Of a stretch of DNA of 64,000 nucleotides, positions 24,913 through 35,298 are shown piece by piece. Below the pieces are notes generated by a model. It did no database searches. It saw only the letters and a list, made by a program, of their open reading frames with translations, and had not been told where the DNA came from. Numbering within the stretch: the stretch's first letter is position 1; each line of letters opens with the position of its first letter. Source of the DNA: Solen grandis. Taxonomy: Eukaryota; Mollusca; Bivalvia; Adapedonta; Solenidae. The DNA is taken from NCBI GenBank assembly GCA_021229015.1, contig CM037785.1, forward strand, positions 42,636,304 to 42,700,303, written 5' to 3'. The position numbers and the translations under genes were made by a program.

Positions 24913-25639
24913 TATAATAGTGTAGGTACGGATATAGTTAATATATAATCCTTGTATTCAATGAAAGAATGTATGTGTGCATATAAATTAATAACTTAAA
25001 TAAGAGGACAAACGTGTTGACACAACGCAGTATCACGACATAAACACGTGTCAGGACACACATTGTACCCGGACAGACCATAACCTGCTCTCCTAACTGC
25101 AGGTTACAAAGCAAGCTTCCGGTCTGGTTTCGGGCTTGAATTCCCCCAACAATACTTAGCCCTAAATTATACTTCACGTTTATCAGATGGAAACGTTTAT
25201 CAGAATTAATGTAATGGGATATAATCTAGTTCATGAATTCAAGCTGACATATTATCTGTAAAGGTAACAATATTTGTTAAGAAATGACGTATTCAGGTGT
25301 AAGTTTGAGAAAAAGAGAGATGAAATTAGCCCCAAAGTATTCAACATATGCAACTATAACTTAAACGCTAAGTATTGGTGGAATTCGAGCCAGATCATAG
25401 CTTTGAATAGTGTAACCTCTTCCATTTGTAAGAGAAATTTAATGACTTTATTATACAGAATCTGCAATTTTTCTTTCATGTTCGGTCTCAAATTCAAAGG
25501 CATGAATCCCTAGCTTGCTCATAGTTTAAAATTCAATGTTTGCAGTCGACACATTTTCCCCTGTGATATTTTTTCACGCTGTAATATGAAACTCGATGGA
25601 TGTCTCACATCAAGTTGTCAGAGAATCAAATGATCAATA

Positions 25640-25690
25640 TTAAAACTAGATTTCATTCGTTGATACGAATGATAGGACTTTCTGCAACAT
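25640..25690 (+). mobile_element. Satellite terminal module without the purine tract
   Basis: ACTAGATTTCATTCG, the near-palindrome CATTCGTTGATACGAATG and GATAGGACTTTCTGC. Unlike the other copies it does not follow a satellite array; actin-flank DNA precedes it. Confidence 0.6.
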
Positions 25691-25746
25691 TTTGAAATGT
25701 AAAGATCAATACCGTTAGAAAGAATATATATTATATTTCCTACCTA

Positions 25747-25946
25747 TTGGGGTTTACCGTCGCTGTGATAGTATTTCAATCATATAGGGACGTCCAGCTA
25801 ATTACAGATGGAGGAAGACCCCGATACACAGAGATACGCGGATATAACCACCGACCTACCGCAAGTCAGCTGGAAGGCTTCCTCACATGAAAAATCCGAA
25901 GTCCCTACCGGAATTCGAACCCACAGCGGTGAGGGGCTGAGAGATT
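25747..25946 (-). mobile_element. SINE with tRNA-like head
   Basis: On the minus strand: CCGCTGTGGGTTCGAATTCC (B box), ATGTGAGGAAGCCTTCCAGC, GGTCTTCCTCCATCTGTAAT and a tail ending near ACAGCGACGG. Its absence from the matching segment at 1776-2215 marks it as an insertion or a replaced segment. Fragments of the same family lie at 34590-34690 and 39635-39740. Confidence 0.7.
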
Positions 25947-26274
25947 CCAAGTTTAGTATTCTAGGTACCAAAATAAATGTCCTGAAAATCCCTACAATTC
26001 AATTGTAGCATATTTGGGTCTAGTTTTATAGGTTTTCAAAATATAAGCAATTAAACTTAAACCTATTAATTCTGCATATCAAAATTCTTTTTTTTTTATT
26101 TCGTGTACAGTCGCAGGAATAAAACCGTAAATGCTACCATGCAATAGATTCGTCGACGCGTGTAGCCTCGTGAGTTAAATTTCAATAATGCTTGTACATA
26201 CGATGGAGACGACTGTATTCGTTATAGTTAGTGTTTATTAAGAGAGAATTTAACAGTTAAGAAGCCGGAACGAG

Positions 26275-27911
26275 CGTAGCGTCAAATGACGTCACGACTA
26301 AAAATATTTTAAGAAATTCTGCAGAACTGCAAACTGTGTAAGTTTCAACTTTCTATCTCATCCTGAAGCTCTTTAATCGTAAAATGAAATTTTCGGTCCT
26401 ATGTTCGAATCTTATTTAAGCCACAGAACTTCGGTCTTTAAGAATTTCGGTTAATTGACAGGATAGGTACACCTTAGTTTCAAGATGTACCATCTGTGAA
26501 AATTTGAAGTAAATCCGACCTTAAATGGCCGTTTTAGAGCGTGAACACCATTTTTCACTATTTTTAGCTCTGACGTCACCTGACATCATAGGGTGCTGAA
26601 GATGCTTTTGTTCAAAAGCGCATACTTTACTGTCATAACTCTGAAATTTTCATTATTCTGAACAACTGGCATCATGTCGAAATCATTGCCCTAAAATGAA
26701 AATTAAGAAGTATGCTTATGACGTCACATGACGTCATATGACGTCACGACTCAAAATTTATTTAGAAATTCTTCAGAACTGCAAACTGTGTAAGTTTCAA
26801 ATTTCTATCTCATCCTGAAGCTCTTTAATCGTAAAATGAAATTTTCGGTCCTATGTTCGAATCTTATTTCAGCCACAGAACTTCGGTCTTTCGGAATTTG
26901 GGTTAGTTGACAGGATATGCACACCTTAGTTGGAAGATGTACCATCTGTGAAAATTTGAAGAAAATCCGACCATAAATGGCCGTTTTAGAGTGTGAACAC
27001 CATTTTTCACTATTTTTAGCTGTGACGTCACATGACGTCATAGGGTCCTGATGATGCTTTTGTTCAAAAGCGCATACGTTACTGTCATAACTGTGAAATT
27101 TTCATTATTCTGAACAACTGGCATCATGTCGAAATCATTGCCTTAAAATAAAATTTAAGAAGTATGCTTATGACGTCATATGACGTCAGGAATCAAAATA
27201 TATGTAGAAATTCTGCAGAACTGCAAACTGTGTAAGTTTCAACTTTCTATCTCATCCTGAAGCTCTTTAATCCTAAAATGAAATTTTCGGTCCTATGTTC
27301 GAATCTTATTTCAGCCACAGAACTTCGGTCTTTCGGAAATTCGGTTAGCTGACAGGATATGCACACCTTAGTTTCAAGATGTACCATCTGTGAAAATTTG
27401 AAGAAAAAATCCGACCATAAATGGCGGCTGTAGAGCTTGAACAACATTTTTCACTATTTTTAGCTCTGTCCTCATATGACGACATAGGGTGCTGAAGATG
27501 CTTTTGTTCAAAAGCGCATACTTTACTGTCATAACTCTGAAATTTTCATTATTCTGAACAACTGGCATCATGTCGAAATCATTGCCCTAAAATAAAATTT
27601 AAGAAGTATGCTTATGACGTCACATGACGTCATATGATGTCAGGAATCAAAATATATGTAGAAATTCTGCAGAACTGCAAACTGTGTAAGTTTCAACTTT
27701 CCATCTCATCCTGAAGCTCTTTAATCCTAAAATGAAATTTTCGGTCCTATGTTCGAATCTTATTTCAGCCACAGAACTTCGGTCTTTCGGAATTTCGGTT
27801 AGCTAACAGGATATGCACACCTTAGTTTCAAGATGTACCATCTGTGAAAATTTGAAGAAAATCCGACCATAAATGGCGGCTGTAGAGCGTGAACACCATT
27901 TTTCACTACTT
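26275..27911 (+). repeat. TGACGTCA satellite, subfamily 2, four units
   Basis: Landmark TATGTTCGAATCTTATTTCAG recurs at about 26402, 26852, 27295 and 27749 (periods 443-454 bp). Each unit has CAGAACTTCGGTCTTTCGGA, ACCATCTGTGAAAATTTGAAG, GACCATAAATGGC and clusters of TGACGTCA, including three copies spaced 10 bp apart at 26719-26746. Confidence 0.9.
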
Positions 27912-28044
27912 TTAGTGCATTGAAAAAAATGTATTTCCCCCCCCGGAAAAAAGACCAGAAACAAACCTTTTTTTCTCTTTCTTTGTTTGGCCTGAATAAA
28001 GTATTCTCTATTTAAAACGATACAATCATGTACATGAATCATAT

Positions 28045-29590
28045 AAACTATAAATGACGGCTGTAGAGAGCAAACACCATTTTTCAATATTTTTAGCTGT
28101 GACGTCATGTGACGTCATAGGCTGCTGACAAGCATTGAAAACAAAATTTCCTCACGTGACTAATAACCCATAAAAATTTCATGGTCCTAGGACTATTGCA
28201 ACATATTAAAATAAGCGTTTAGTTAGGAAGAAGAAAAGAATAATAATAATAAAAAAATGACGTCACGTGACGTCATATGACATTTATTTTCACATAATTG
28301 TTAGACACCCAGAGACCTACTAACTGACAAAATTTCAACTTTCTATCTCAAATAGGATAGTTTTTATAAGCATTTAAAAATTGACGTCCTTGGTTCGAAT
28401 CTTGGATCCGCCATAGATGCTTGGACTTTTCGAATTTTGAAAAACGGACACCGGTATACACAATAAGAACGTAATATACACATTTTGTGAAAATTTGATA
28501 AAAATCGGCACATTAATAATGGCTCTGGACCGTGTACAAACTTTCGTAGTCAATTTCAAATGTGACATCATATGACGTCATAGGCTTCTGAAAATCATTG
28601 AAATCGAAATTTCAGCGTCTGAATCATTTGTCATTAAATTTTCATTGCCCTTCGACAATTTCAACATATAGAAATACTCTTATTAATATTAGAAATACAT
28701 TATCATATAATGACGTCAAGTGACGTCATGTGACGTTTATTTTCACAAAATGTTTAAGACTCCCAGAGACCTATATACTGACTAAATATCACTTTTCTAT
28801 CTCAAATAAATCCGATTTTATAAGCATTTAAAAATTTACGAGCTTGGTTCGAATCTTGGATTCGCTATAGAACCATGGACTTTTCGAATTTTGAAAAACG
28901 GACACCGAGATGCACAACTAGAACTTAATATACACATTCTGTGAAAATTTGATGAAAATCGGTTCATAAACAATGGCTGTAGACCGCGTACAAACTTTTG
29001 TTGCATATTTCAAGTGTGACGTCATATGACGTCATAGGCATATGAAAATCATAGAAATCAAAATTTCAGCCTTTGAAGCATGTGTCATTAAAATTTCATT
29101 GCCCTTCGACAATTTCAACATATAGAAATATTCTTGTTAATATTAGAAATACATTATCATATAATGACGTCACGTGACGTCATATGACATTTATTTTCAC
29201 AAAATGTTTAAAACTTCTAGAGACCTATATACTGACTAAATATCAACTTTCTATCTTAAATAGGACAGATTTTATAAGCATTTAAAAATTTACGACCTTG
29301 GTTCGAATCTTGGATTCGCTATAGAACCATGGACTTTTCGAATTTTGAAAAACGGACACAGGGATGCACAACTAGAGCCTAACATACACAATCTGTGAAA
29401 ATTTGATGAAAATCGGTCCAGCAATAATGGCTGTAGACCGCGTACAAACTTTTTCAACCGACGTCAAAGCTGACGTTATATGACGTCATATGAATATGAA
29501 ATTCATTTCATCCGAAAGCTCATGGTTTGAAATATATACCATAAAATTTTCATTGTTCTGAGTCAATGGCAACACCTCGAAATTAACACA
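28045..29590 (+). repeat. TGACGTCA satellite, subfamily 1
   Basis: A transition unit (ATAAATGACGGCTGTAGAGAG ... CCTCACGTGACTAATAACCC) leads into units with GGTTCGAATCTTGGATTCGC (or variants) at about 28391, 28847 and 29300 (periods 453-456 bp). The unit start carries the 18-bp palindrome TGACGTCACGTGACGTCA at 28258 and 29165. The array ends with CAACACCTCGAAATTAACAC and the purine tract. Confidence 0.9.
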
Positions 29591-29648
29591 AATATAAGGG
29601 GAAGAAAAAAAGAATAATAATAAGAAGAAGAAGAAGAAGAAGAAGAAT
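29590..29648 (+). repeat. Purine tract with (GAA)n
   Basis: GAAGAAAAAAAGAATAATAA followed by about nine AAG/GAA triplets. It is the polypurine part of the cluster terminal module, expanded here. Confidence 0.8.
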
Positions 29649-29757
29649 AAAAAAACAGTACAAACCCAATATGACTTTCTGCCTGTAGGCAGAAAGTCCT
29701 AATAAAAAACAGTACAAACCCAATATGACTTTCTGCCTGTAGGCAGAAAGTCCTAAT
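29649..29757 (+). repeat. Hairpin array, two 54-bp units
   Basis: Each unit is AACAGTACAAACCCAATAT followed by a hairpin with an 11-bp stem and 4-nt loop (GACTTTCTGCC TGTA GGCAGAAAGTC) at 29673-29698 and 29727-29752. The stem contains the GACTTTCTGC found at the end of the terminal module. Confidence 0.85.
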
Positions 29758-29761
29758 AAGA

Positions 29762-29805
29762 ACTAGATGTCATTCGTTTAAACGAATGATAGGACTTTCT
29801 GCAAC
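29762..29805 (+). mobile_element. Satellite-cluster terminal module (copy 3)
   Basis: ACTAGATGT, the perfect 18-bp palindrome CATTCGTTTAAACGAATG (29771-29788), then ATAGGACTTTCTGC. This is the only copy here whose palindrome is perfect. Confidence 0.7.
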
Positions 29806-30305
29806 ATCTGCTTTATATAGTATATATAGAAGACGACATAATAGATAATGCTTATTTTGGAAACAGTCAACATTCGACAAAAAACAAAAACAAAATCAAG
29901 AACATCTTTTTAATATATAAATAATAAAAAAAAATTTTATATATATATATATTTTTTTAAAGATTTAATTGGTGACCCCTTTTTATTTTTTCTTATATGA
30001 AGTCCAATTTCAATAAACTTGGTACCGTTAGAAAGCTCTTAAAACATGCTACATTTTATACGCATAATGTATAAACTTATCTTCAGTCGTTTCTGAGATA
30101 TTGACTGTTAAACCTCAAGAAAACAGCATATTATCAGCAAAATTAGCTTCATTTCATTTAGTTTTTTTGCTTATAACTTTGTATTGCGTAAACCAATTTT
30201 AATAAACTAAATATCTTTGGAAACGTCAACTATTCAGCTATAATTCTTATTCATACATATATTTACAAAAATCGATATTTATTGAGATATGGCTACATAT
30301 ATGCA
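29806..30305. other. Unassigned AT-rich spacer
   Basis: It holds AACTTGGTACCGTTAGAAAGC and GAGATATTGACTG-type words that also occur near other terminal modules, and an (AT)n run at about 29935-29952. No coding potential. Confidence 0.4.
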
Positions 30306-31705
30306 GTAGGGGTGAAATCAAAATTTCCTCACGTGCCTAATAACCCATACAAATTTCATCGTCCTAGGACTATTGCAACATTTTAAAATAAGCGTTTAGT
30401 TAGGAAAAAGAAAAGAATAATAATAATAATAAAATGACGTCACGTGACGTCATATGACGTTTATTTTTACATAATTGTTAAGACGCCCAGAGGCTTACTA
30501 ACTGACAAAATTTCAACTTTCTATCTCAAATAGGACAGTTTTTATAAGCATTTAAGAATTGACGTCCTTGGTTCGAATATTGGATCCGCCATAGATGCTT
30601 GGACTTTTCGAATTTTGAAAAAAAAGGACACCGGTATACACAATAAGAACGTATTATACACATTCTGTGAAATTTTGATGAAAATCGGCCCATTAATAAT
30701 GGCTCTGGACCGTGTTAAAACTTTCGTAGTCAATTTCAAATGTGACGTCATATGACGTCATAGGCTTCTGAAAATCATTGAAATCGAAATTTCAGCGTCT
30801 GGATCATTTGTCATTAAATTTTCATTGCAATTCGACAATTTCAACATATAGAAATACTCTTGTTAATATTAGAAATACATTATCATATAATAACGTCACG
30901 TGACGTCATATGACGTTTATTTTCACAAAATGTTTAAGACTCCCAGAGACCTATATACTGACCAAATATCACTTTTCTATCTCAAAAAGGACCGATTTTA
31001 TAAGCATTTAAAAATTTACGACCTTGGTTCGAATCTTGAATTCGCTATAGAACCATGGACTTTTCGAATTTTGAAAAACGGACACCGAGATGCACAACTA
31101 GAACTTAATATACACATTCTGTGAAAATTTGATGAAAATCGGTTCATAAACAATGGCTGTAGACCGCGTACAAACTTTGTTGCATATTTCAAGTGTGACG
31201 TCATATGACGTAATATAGAAATAATTTTTAAAAATTTAAATTTTATTGTCCTTGAATTTAAGAAATATTCTTGTTAATATTAGAAATACATTATCATATA
31301 ATGACGTCACGTGACGTCATATGACATTTATTTTCACAAAATGTTTAAAACTTCTAGAGACCTATAAACTGACTAAATATCAACTTTCTATCTTAAATAG
31401 GACAGATTTTATAAGCACTTAAAAATTTATGACCTTGGTTCGAATCTTGGATTCGCTATTTAACCATGGACTTTTCGAATTTTGAAAAACGGACACAGGG
31501 ATGCACAACTAGAGCCTAACATACACATTCTGTGAAATTTTGATGAAAATCGGTCCAGAAATAATGGCTGTAGACCGCGAACAAACTTTTTCACCTGACG
31601 TCATATGAATATGAAATTCATTGCATCCGAAAGTACATGATTTGAAATATATGCCATAGTATTTTCATTGTTCTGAGTCAATGACAACACCTCGAAATTA
31701 ACACA
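30305..31705 (+). repeat. TGACGTCA satellite, subfamily 1
   Basis: The leader TTTCCTCACGTGCCTAATAAC precedes units with GGTTCGAAT landmarks at about 30570, 31027 and 31440; the last unit is shortened by an internal loss near 31215. TGACGTCACGTGACGTCA occurs at 30435 and 31302. Confidence 0.9.
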
Positions 31706-31790
31706 AATATAAGAGGAAGAAAAAAAGAATAATAAGAAGAATAACTAGATTTCATTCGTTGATACGAATGATAGGACTTTCTGCTACATT
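31705..31790 (+). mobile_element. Satellite-cluster terminal module (copy 4)
   Basis: GAGGAAGAAAAAAAGAATAA, ACTAGATTTCATTCG, the near-palindrome CATTCGTTGATACGAATG, then GATAGGACTTTCTGC. Confidence 0.65.
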
Positions 31791-32024
31791 TGTCAAATAC
31801 TTAAAAGCAAAAAAAGTAAGAGGATATGAAATTGCAGCCTTAAACTTGCTTTTGTATGGCCATAACTTAAATGAACTTTGAAAAATAAACCGTTTAACTT
31901 GGAGGAAATGGCAAAAGTAACTGAAAATCATTTTTTTTATATCGATTTATTTAACTTGGACTATTTTTATGATCTATGTTACAAATCAAATTTATTTAAA
32001 ACGCTTACAATTCGAATTCCATCC

Positions 32025-34310
32025 TGTAATAATGGCTGTAGACCGCGTACAAGAGTGTGTAGACAACGTCAAGTTTGATGTCACATGACATCATAGGCAT
32101 AAGAAAATCAATGAAATGAAATATTAAGTATCTTAAATATATCAAGTAATTTTTTCATGCTCCTTGCAACTTTGCAACATATAGAAATTAATGCGTAGAT
32201 ATATTAACATTCTTTTTGACGTCAAATAACGTTAATCCTCACAGAATATAAATAAGTCTTAAAGACTAATATTCAGTCCAAATATCAACTTTCTAAATCA
32301 TCTCGAAGCGATTTTATATGTTTTTGAAATTTGACGTCAATGTTTCGAAACTTGGATTCGCCATAGAACCATTCCCTTTTCGTCTTTTCGAATTTGTAAA
32401 ACAGGACCCGGGATACACAACTAGAGCGTTACATATACATTCTTTGAAATTTGCTGAAAATTGGTCCAAAAATAATGGCTGTACACCGCGTAAAACCTTT
32501 TTGTCCTGACGTCAAATCTGATGTGATATAACGTCAAATTAATATGAATTACATTGCATTCTAAAGCATTTCTAAAGTATATACCATAAGATTTCATGGT
32601 CCTGGGAAGTAAACAGCATATTAAATTAACGCGTATATATCAGAAATAATTTTTGACCTTATGACGTCATATGACGTCAAATGACGTTCATCTTCATAGA
32701 ATGTAAAGCACTCTTGGAGACTTATTTACTTTCCAAATATTAGTTTTCTAACTCATCTGGAAACGATTTTATACGTATTTAAAATTTGACGTCAATAGTT
32801 CGAATATTGGATCCGCCATAAAACCTTTGCATTTTTGAATTTGGAAGAACGGACAACGGGTTGCTCAACTATAACCTAATATAACTTTTTTGAAATTTTT
32901 ATGAAAATCGGTTCATAAACAATGGCTGTAGACCGCGTATAAACTTTTGTAGCATATGGCCAGTGTAACGTCATATGACGTCATAGGCATATGAAAACTG
33001 TAGAATTAAAAATATCAACGTTTGAAGCAAAATGTCATATAATTTCCATTTCCATGGACCATTTTAACATATAGAAATTTTCTTGTAAATATTAGAAATA
33101 GATCTTTTCATTTTCACAAAATCGTTCATGCATCCATAAACCTACATAATGTTCAAATATCAACTTTCTATCTCATATGGGACCGATTTTATAAGCATTT
33201 GAAAATTAACGACCTCGGTTCGAATCTTGGATTCTCCATAGAACCATGGTCTTTTAGAATTTTGAAACACGGATAGCGGGATGCACAACTAGATCTTAAT
33301 ATACACATTCTGTGAAAATTTGATGAACATCGGTTCATAAGTAATGGCTGTAGACCGCGTACAAACTTTTGTAGAATATGTCAAGTGTGACGTCATACGA
33401 CGTCATTTACCTAAAAAATCTATTGAAATAGAAATTATATCGTGTGAAACATATGCCATTAAATTTTTATTGCTCTTCGACCATTTCAACATATAGAAAT
33501 AATCTTGTTAATGTTAGTAATATATTTTCATATAATGACGTCACGTGACGTCATATGATGCAAATTTTCAAAATAGTTTTAAGACTCCGAGAGACCTACA
33601 TACTGACCAAATATCAACTTTCTATCTCAAATAGGACTGATTTTATAAGCATTTGAAAATTTACGACCTTGGTTCGAATCTTGGATTCGCTATAGAACCT
33701 TGGCAATTTCGAATTTTGAGAAACGGACACCGGGATGCACAACTAGAACTTAATATACACATTCTGTGAAAATTTTATGAAAATCGGTTCATCAATAATG
33801 GCTCTGGACCGCGTACAAACTTTTGTAGCTTATTTCATGTGTGACGTCATATGACGTCATAGAGATATGAAAATCATAGAAATACATTATTGACGTCATA
33901 TGACATTTTTTTAAAATGTTTAAAATTTCAAGAGACCTATATACTGATTAAATATCAACTTTCTATCTTAAATAGGACAGAATTTATAAGCATTTAAAAA
34001 TTTACGACCTTGGTTCGAATCTTGGATTCACTATAGAACCATGGACTTTTCGAATTTTGAAAAACGGACACCGGGATGCACAACTAGAACTTAAGATACA
34101 CAATCTGTGAAAATTTGATGAAAATCGGTTCACAAACAATGGCTGTAGACCGCGTACAAACTTTTTCACCTGACGTCAAATCTGACATTATATGACGTCA
34201 TATGAATATGAAATTCATAGCATCCGAAAGCTCATGGTTTGAAATATATGCCGTACAATTTTCATTGTTCTGAGTCAATGGCAACACCTCGAAATTAACA
34301 CAAATATAAG
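32025..34310 (+). repeat. TGACGTCA satellite, subfamily 1, five units
   Basis: Landmarks at about 32341, 32798, 33217, 33670 and 34013. It begins inside a unit (ATAATGGCTGTAGACCGCG at 32027) and ends with CAACACCTCGAAATTAACAC and a purine tract. TGACGTCACGTGACGTCA is at 33536-33553. Confidence 0.9.
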
Positions 34311-34344
34311 AGGAAGAAAAAAAGAATAGGAAGAAGAATAATAA

Positions 34345-34570
34345 AAAAACAGTACAAACCCAATATGACTTTCTGCCTGTAGGCAGAAAGTCCTAATAAA
34401 AAACAGTACAAACCCAATAGGACTTTCTGCTGAAAGGGCAGAAAGTCCTAATAACAAACCCAATAGGACTTTCTGCTTTAGGCAGAAAGTCCTAATAATA
34501 AAAAAACAGTACAAACCCACAGTACAAACCCAATATGACTTTCTGCGTGTAGGCAGAAAGTCCTAATAAT
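34345..34570 (+). repeat. Hairpin array, four units
   Basis: Hairpins at 34367-34392, 34420-34448, 34466-34492 and 34537-34562. Stems are GGACTTTCTGC / GCAGAAAGTCC with varying loops (TGTA, TGAAAGG, TTTAG); units are separated by CAAACCCAATA. It replaces the palindromic terminal module seen at other cluster ends. Confidence 0.85.
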
Positions 34571-34574
34571 TTTA

Positions 34575-34695
34575 GTTCTATCCACCGGAAAGTACACAAA
34601 ACAAGGAGGAAGACCCCTAGAGCACAGAGACACATGGGTAGACCGCCGACCTATCGCAAGCAAGCTCGCTTCCACACATGAAACCTATCAACTGA
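34575..34695 (-). mobile_element. SINE fragment
   Basis: GGAGGAAGACCCCTAGAGCA and CCGCCGACCTATCGCAAGCA match the body of the SINE at 25747-25946. The head is not recognisable. Confidence 0.5.
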
Positions 34696-35187
34696 AGTCA
34701 AATTTCCATGCTATTCTGGAAGAGTGGGGGGGCACAATGAACAATATTTAGGAATCCTGTTCATTGTACGTCCACATCATAAAGTATACTTGTTCCATGT
34801 TAGAGGAAAATGAAGAAAAGTGGAATAACTAAACAAATATTGATGCCAGAGTAATGGAGCTTGTGCATGACAATTCCTCTTTTCAAGCTCTGTCCATTTA
34901 TGGAAATTCATTTCAATGGCATAAGTAGAGCAGGAGTTATTGCAGAATAAAGAAGTGTGATGGAAACAGTGCGACATACTAACAGACCAAGTGATCCCTG
35001 TGGCTCCCATGCGATGCTGGCAACACAATAATTCTCTCCCCCCCCCCCCCCCCCCTTTTTCTCTCGTGTGTGCTGTTAAAGGATCAAGCTGATATTCAAG
35101 ATTCAAAATTTATTTGAATTACGTAACAATAAACATATCACAGCAAACACTGAGGCAAATTATCATCACAAATTTCAGTTCAAAGTT
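34696..35187. other. RIOK1 3' flank
   Basis: Non-coding. It holds a run of about 17 C at 35039-35055. It includes the RIOK1 3' UTR region (minus strand, below 35188); no clear AATAAA was pinned down. Confidence 0.4.
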
Positions 35188-35298
35188 TTATTTTTTCTTC
35201 CCCTGCCGTGCCAGCTTTTCCTTCCTTTTCTTTACATGTTTAGGAACTTTTGCCTGTCTCTTCTCCTTTTGTGCTTCTTTGATCAGTTTCTTCCTCTC
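35188..35298 (-). CDS. RIOK1: RIOK1 last coding exon
   Basis: 111 nt including the TAA stop (35188-35190); encodes [17 protein letters not shown] and the lysine-rich end [19 protein letters not shown], as at the end of vertebrate RIOK1. Confidence 0.95.
   Translation of the reverse strand, partial: ERKKLIKEAQKEKRQAKVPKHVKKRKEKLARQGKKK

Noticed and set aside
19219..31204. Short ORFs repeated in the satellites (for example RFEHRTENFILGLKSFRMR-type ends)
   Set aside because: They recur with the satellite unit, shift frame between units, and have no conserved start; passive products of repeat sequence.
35039..35055. Poly-C run as a G-quadruplex or regulatory site
   Set aside because: It is a single mononucleotide run next to the RIOK1 3' end; its length may be a sequencing artefact and nothing else supports a function.
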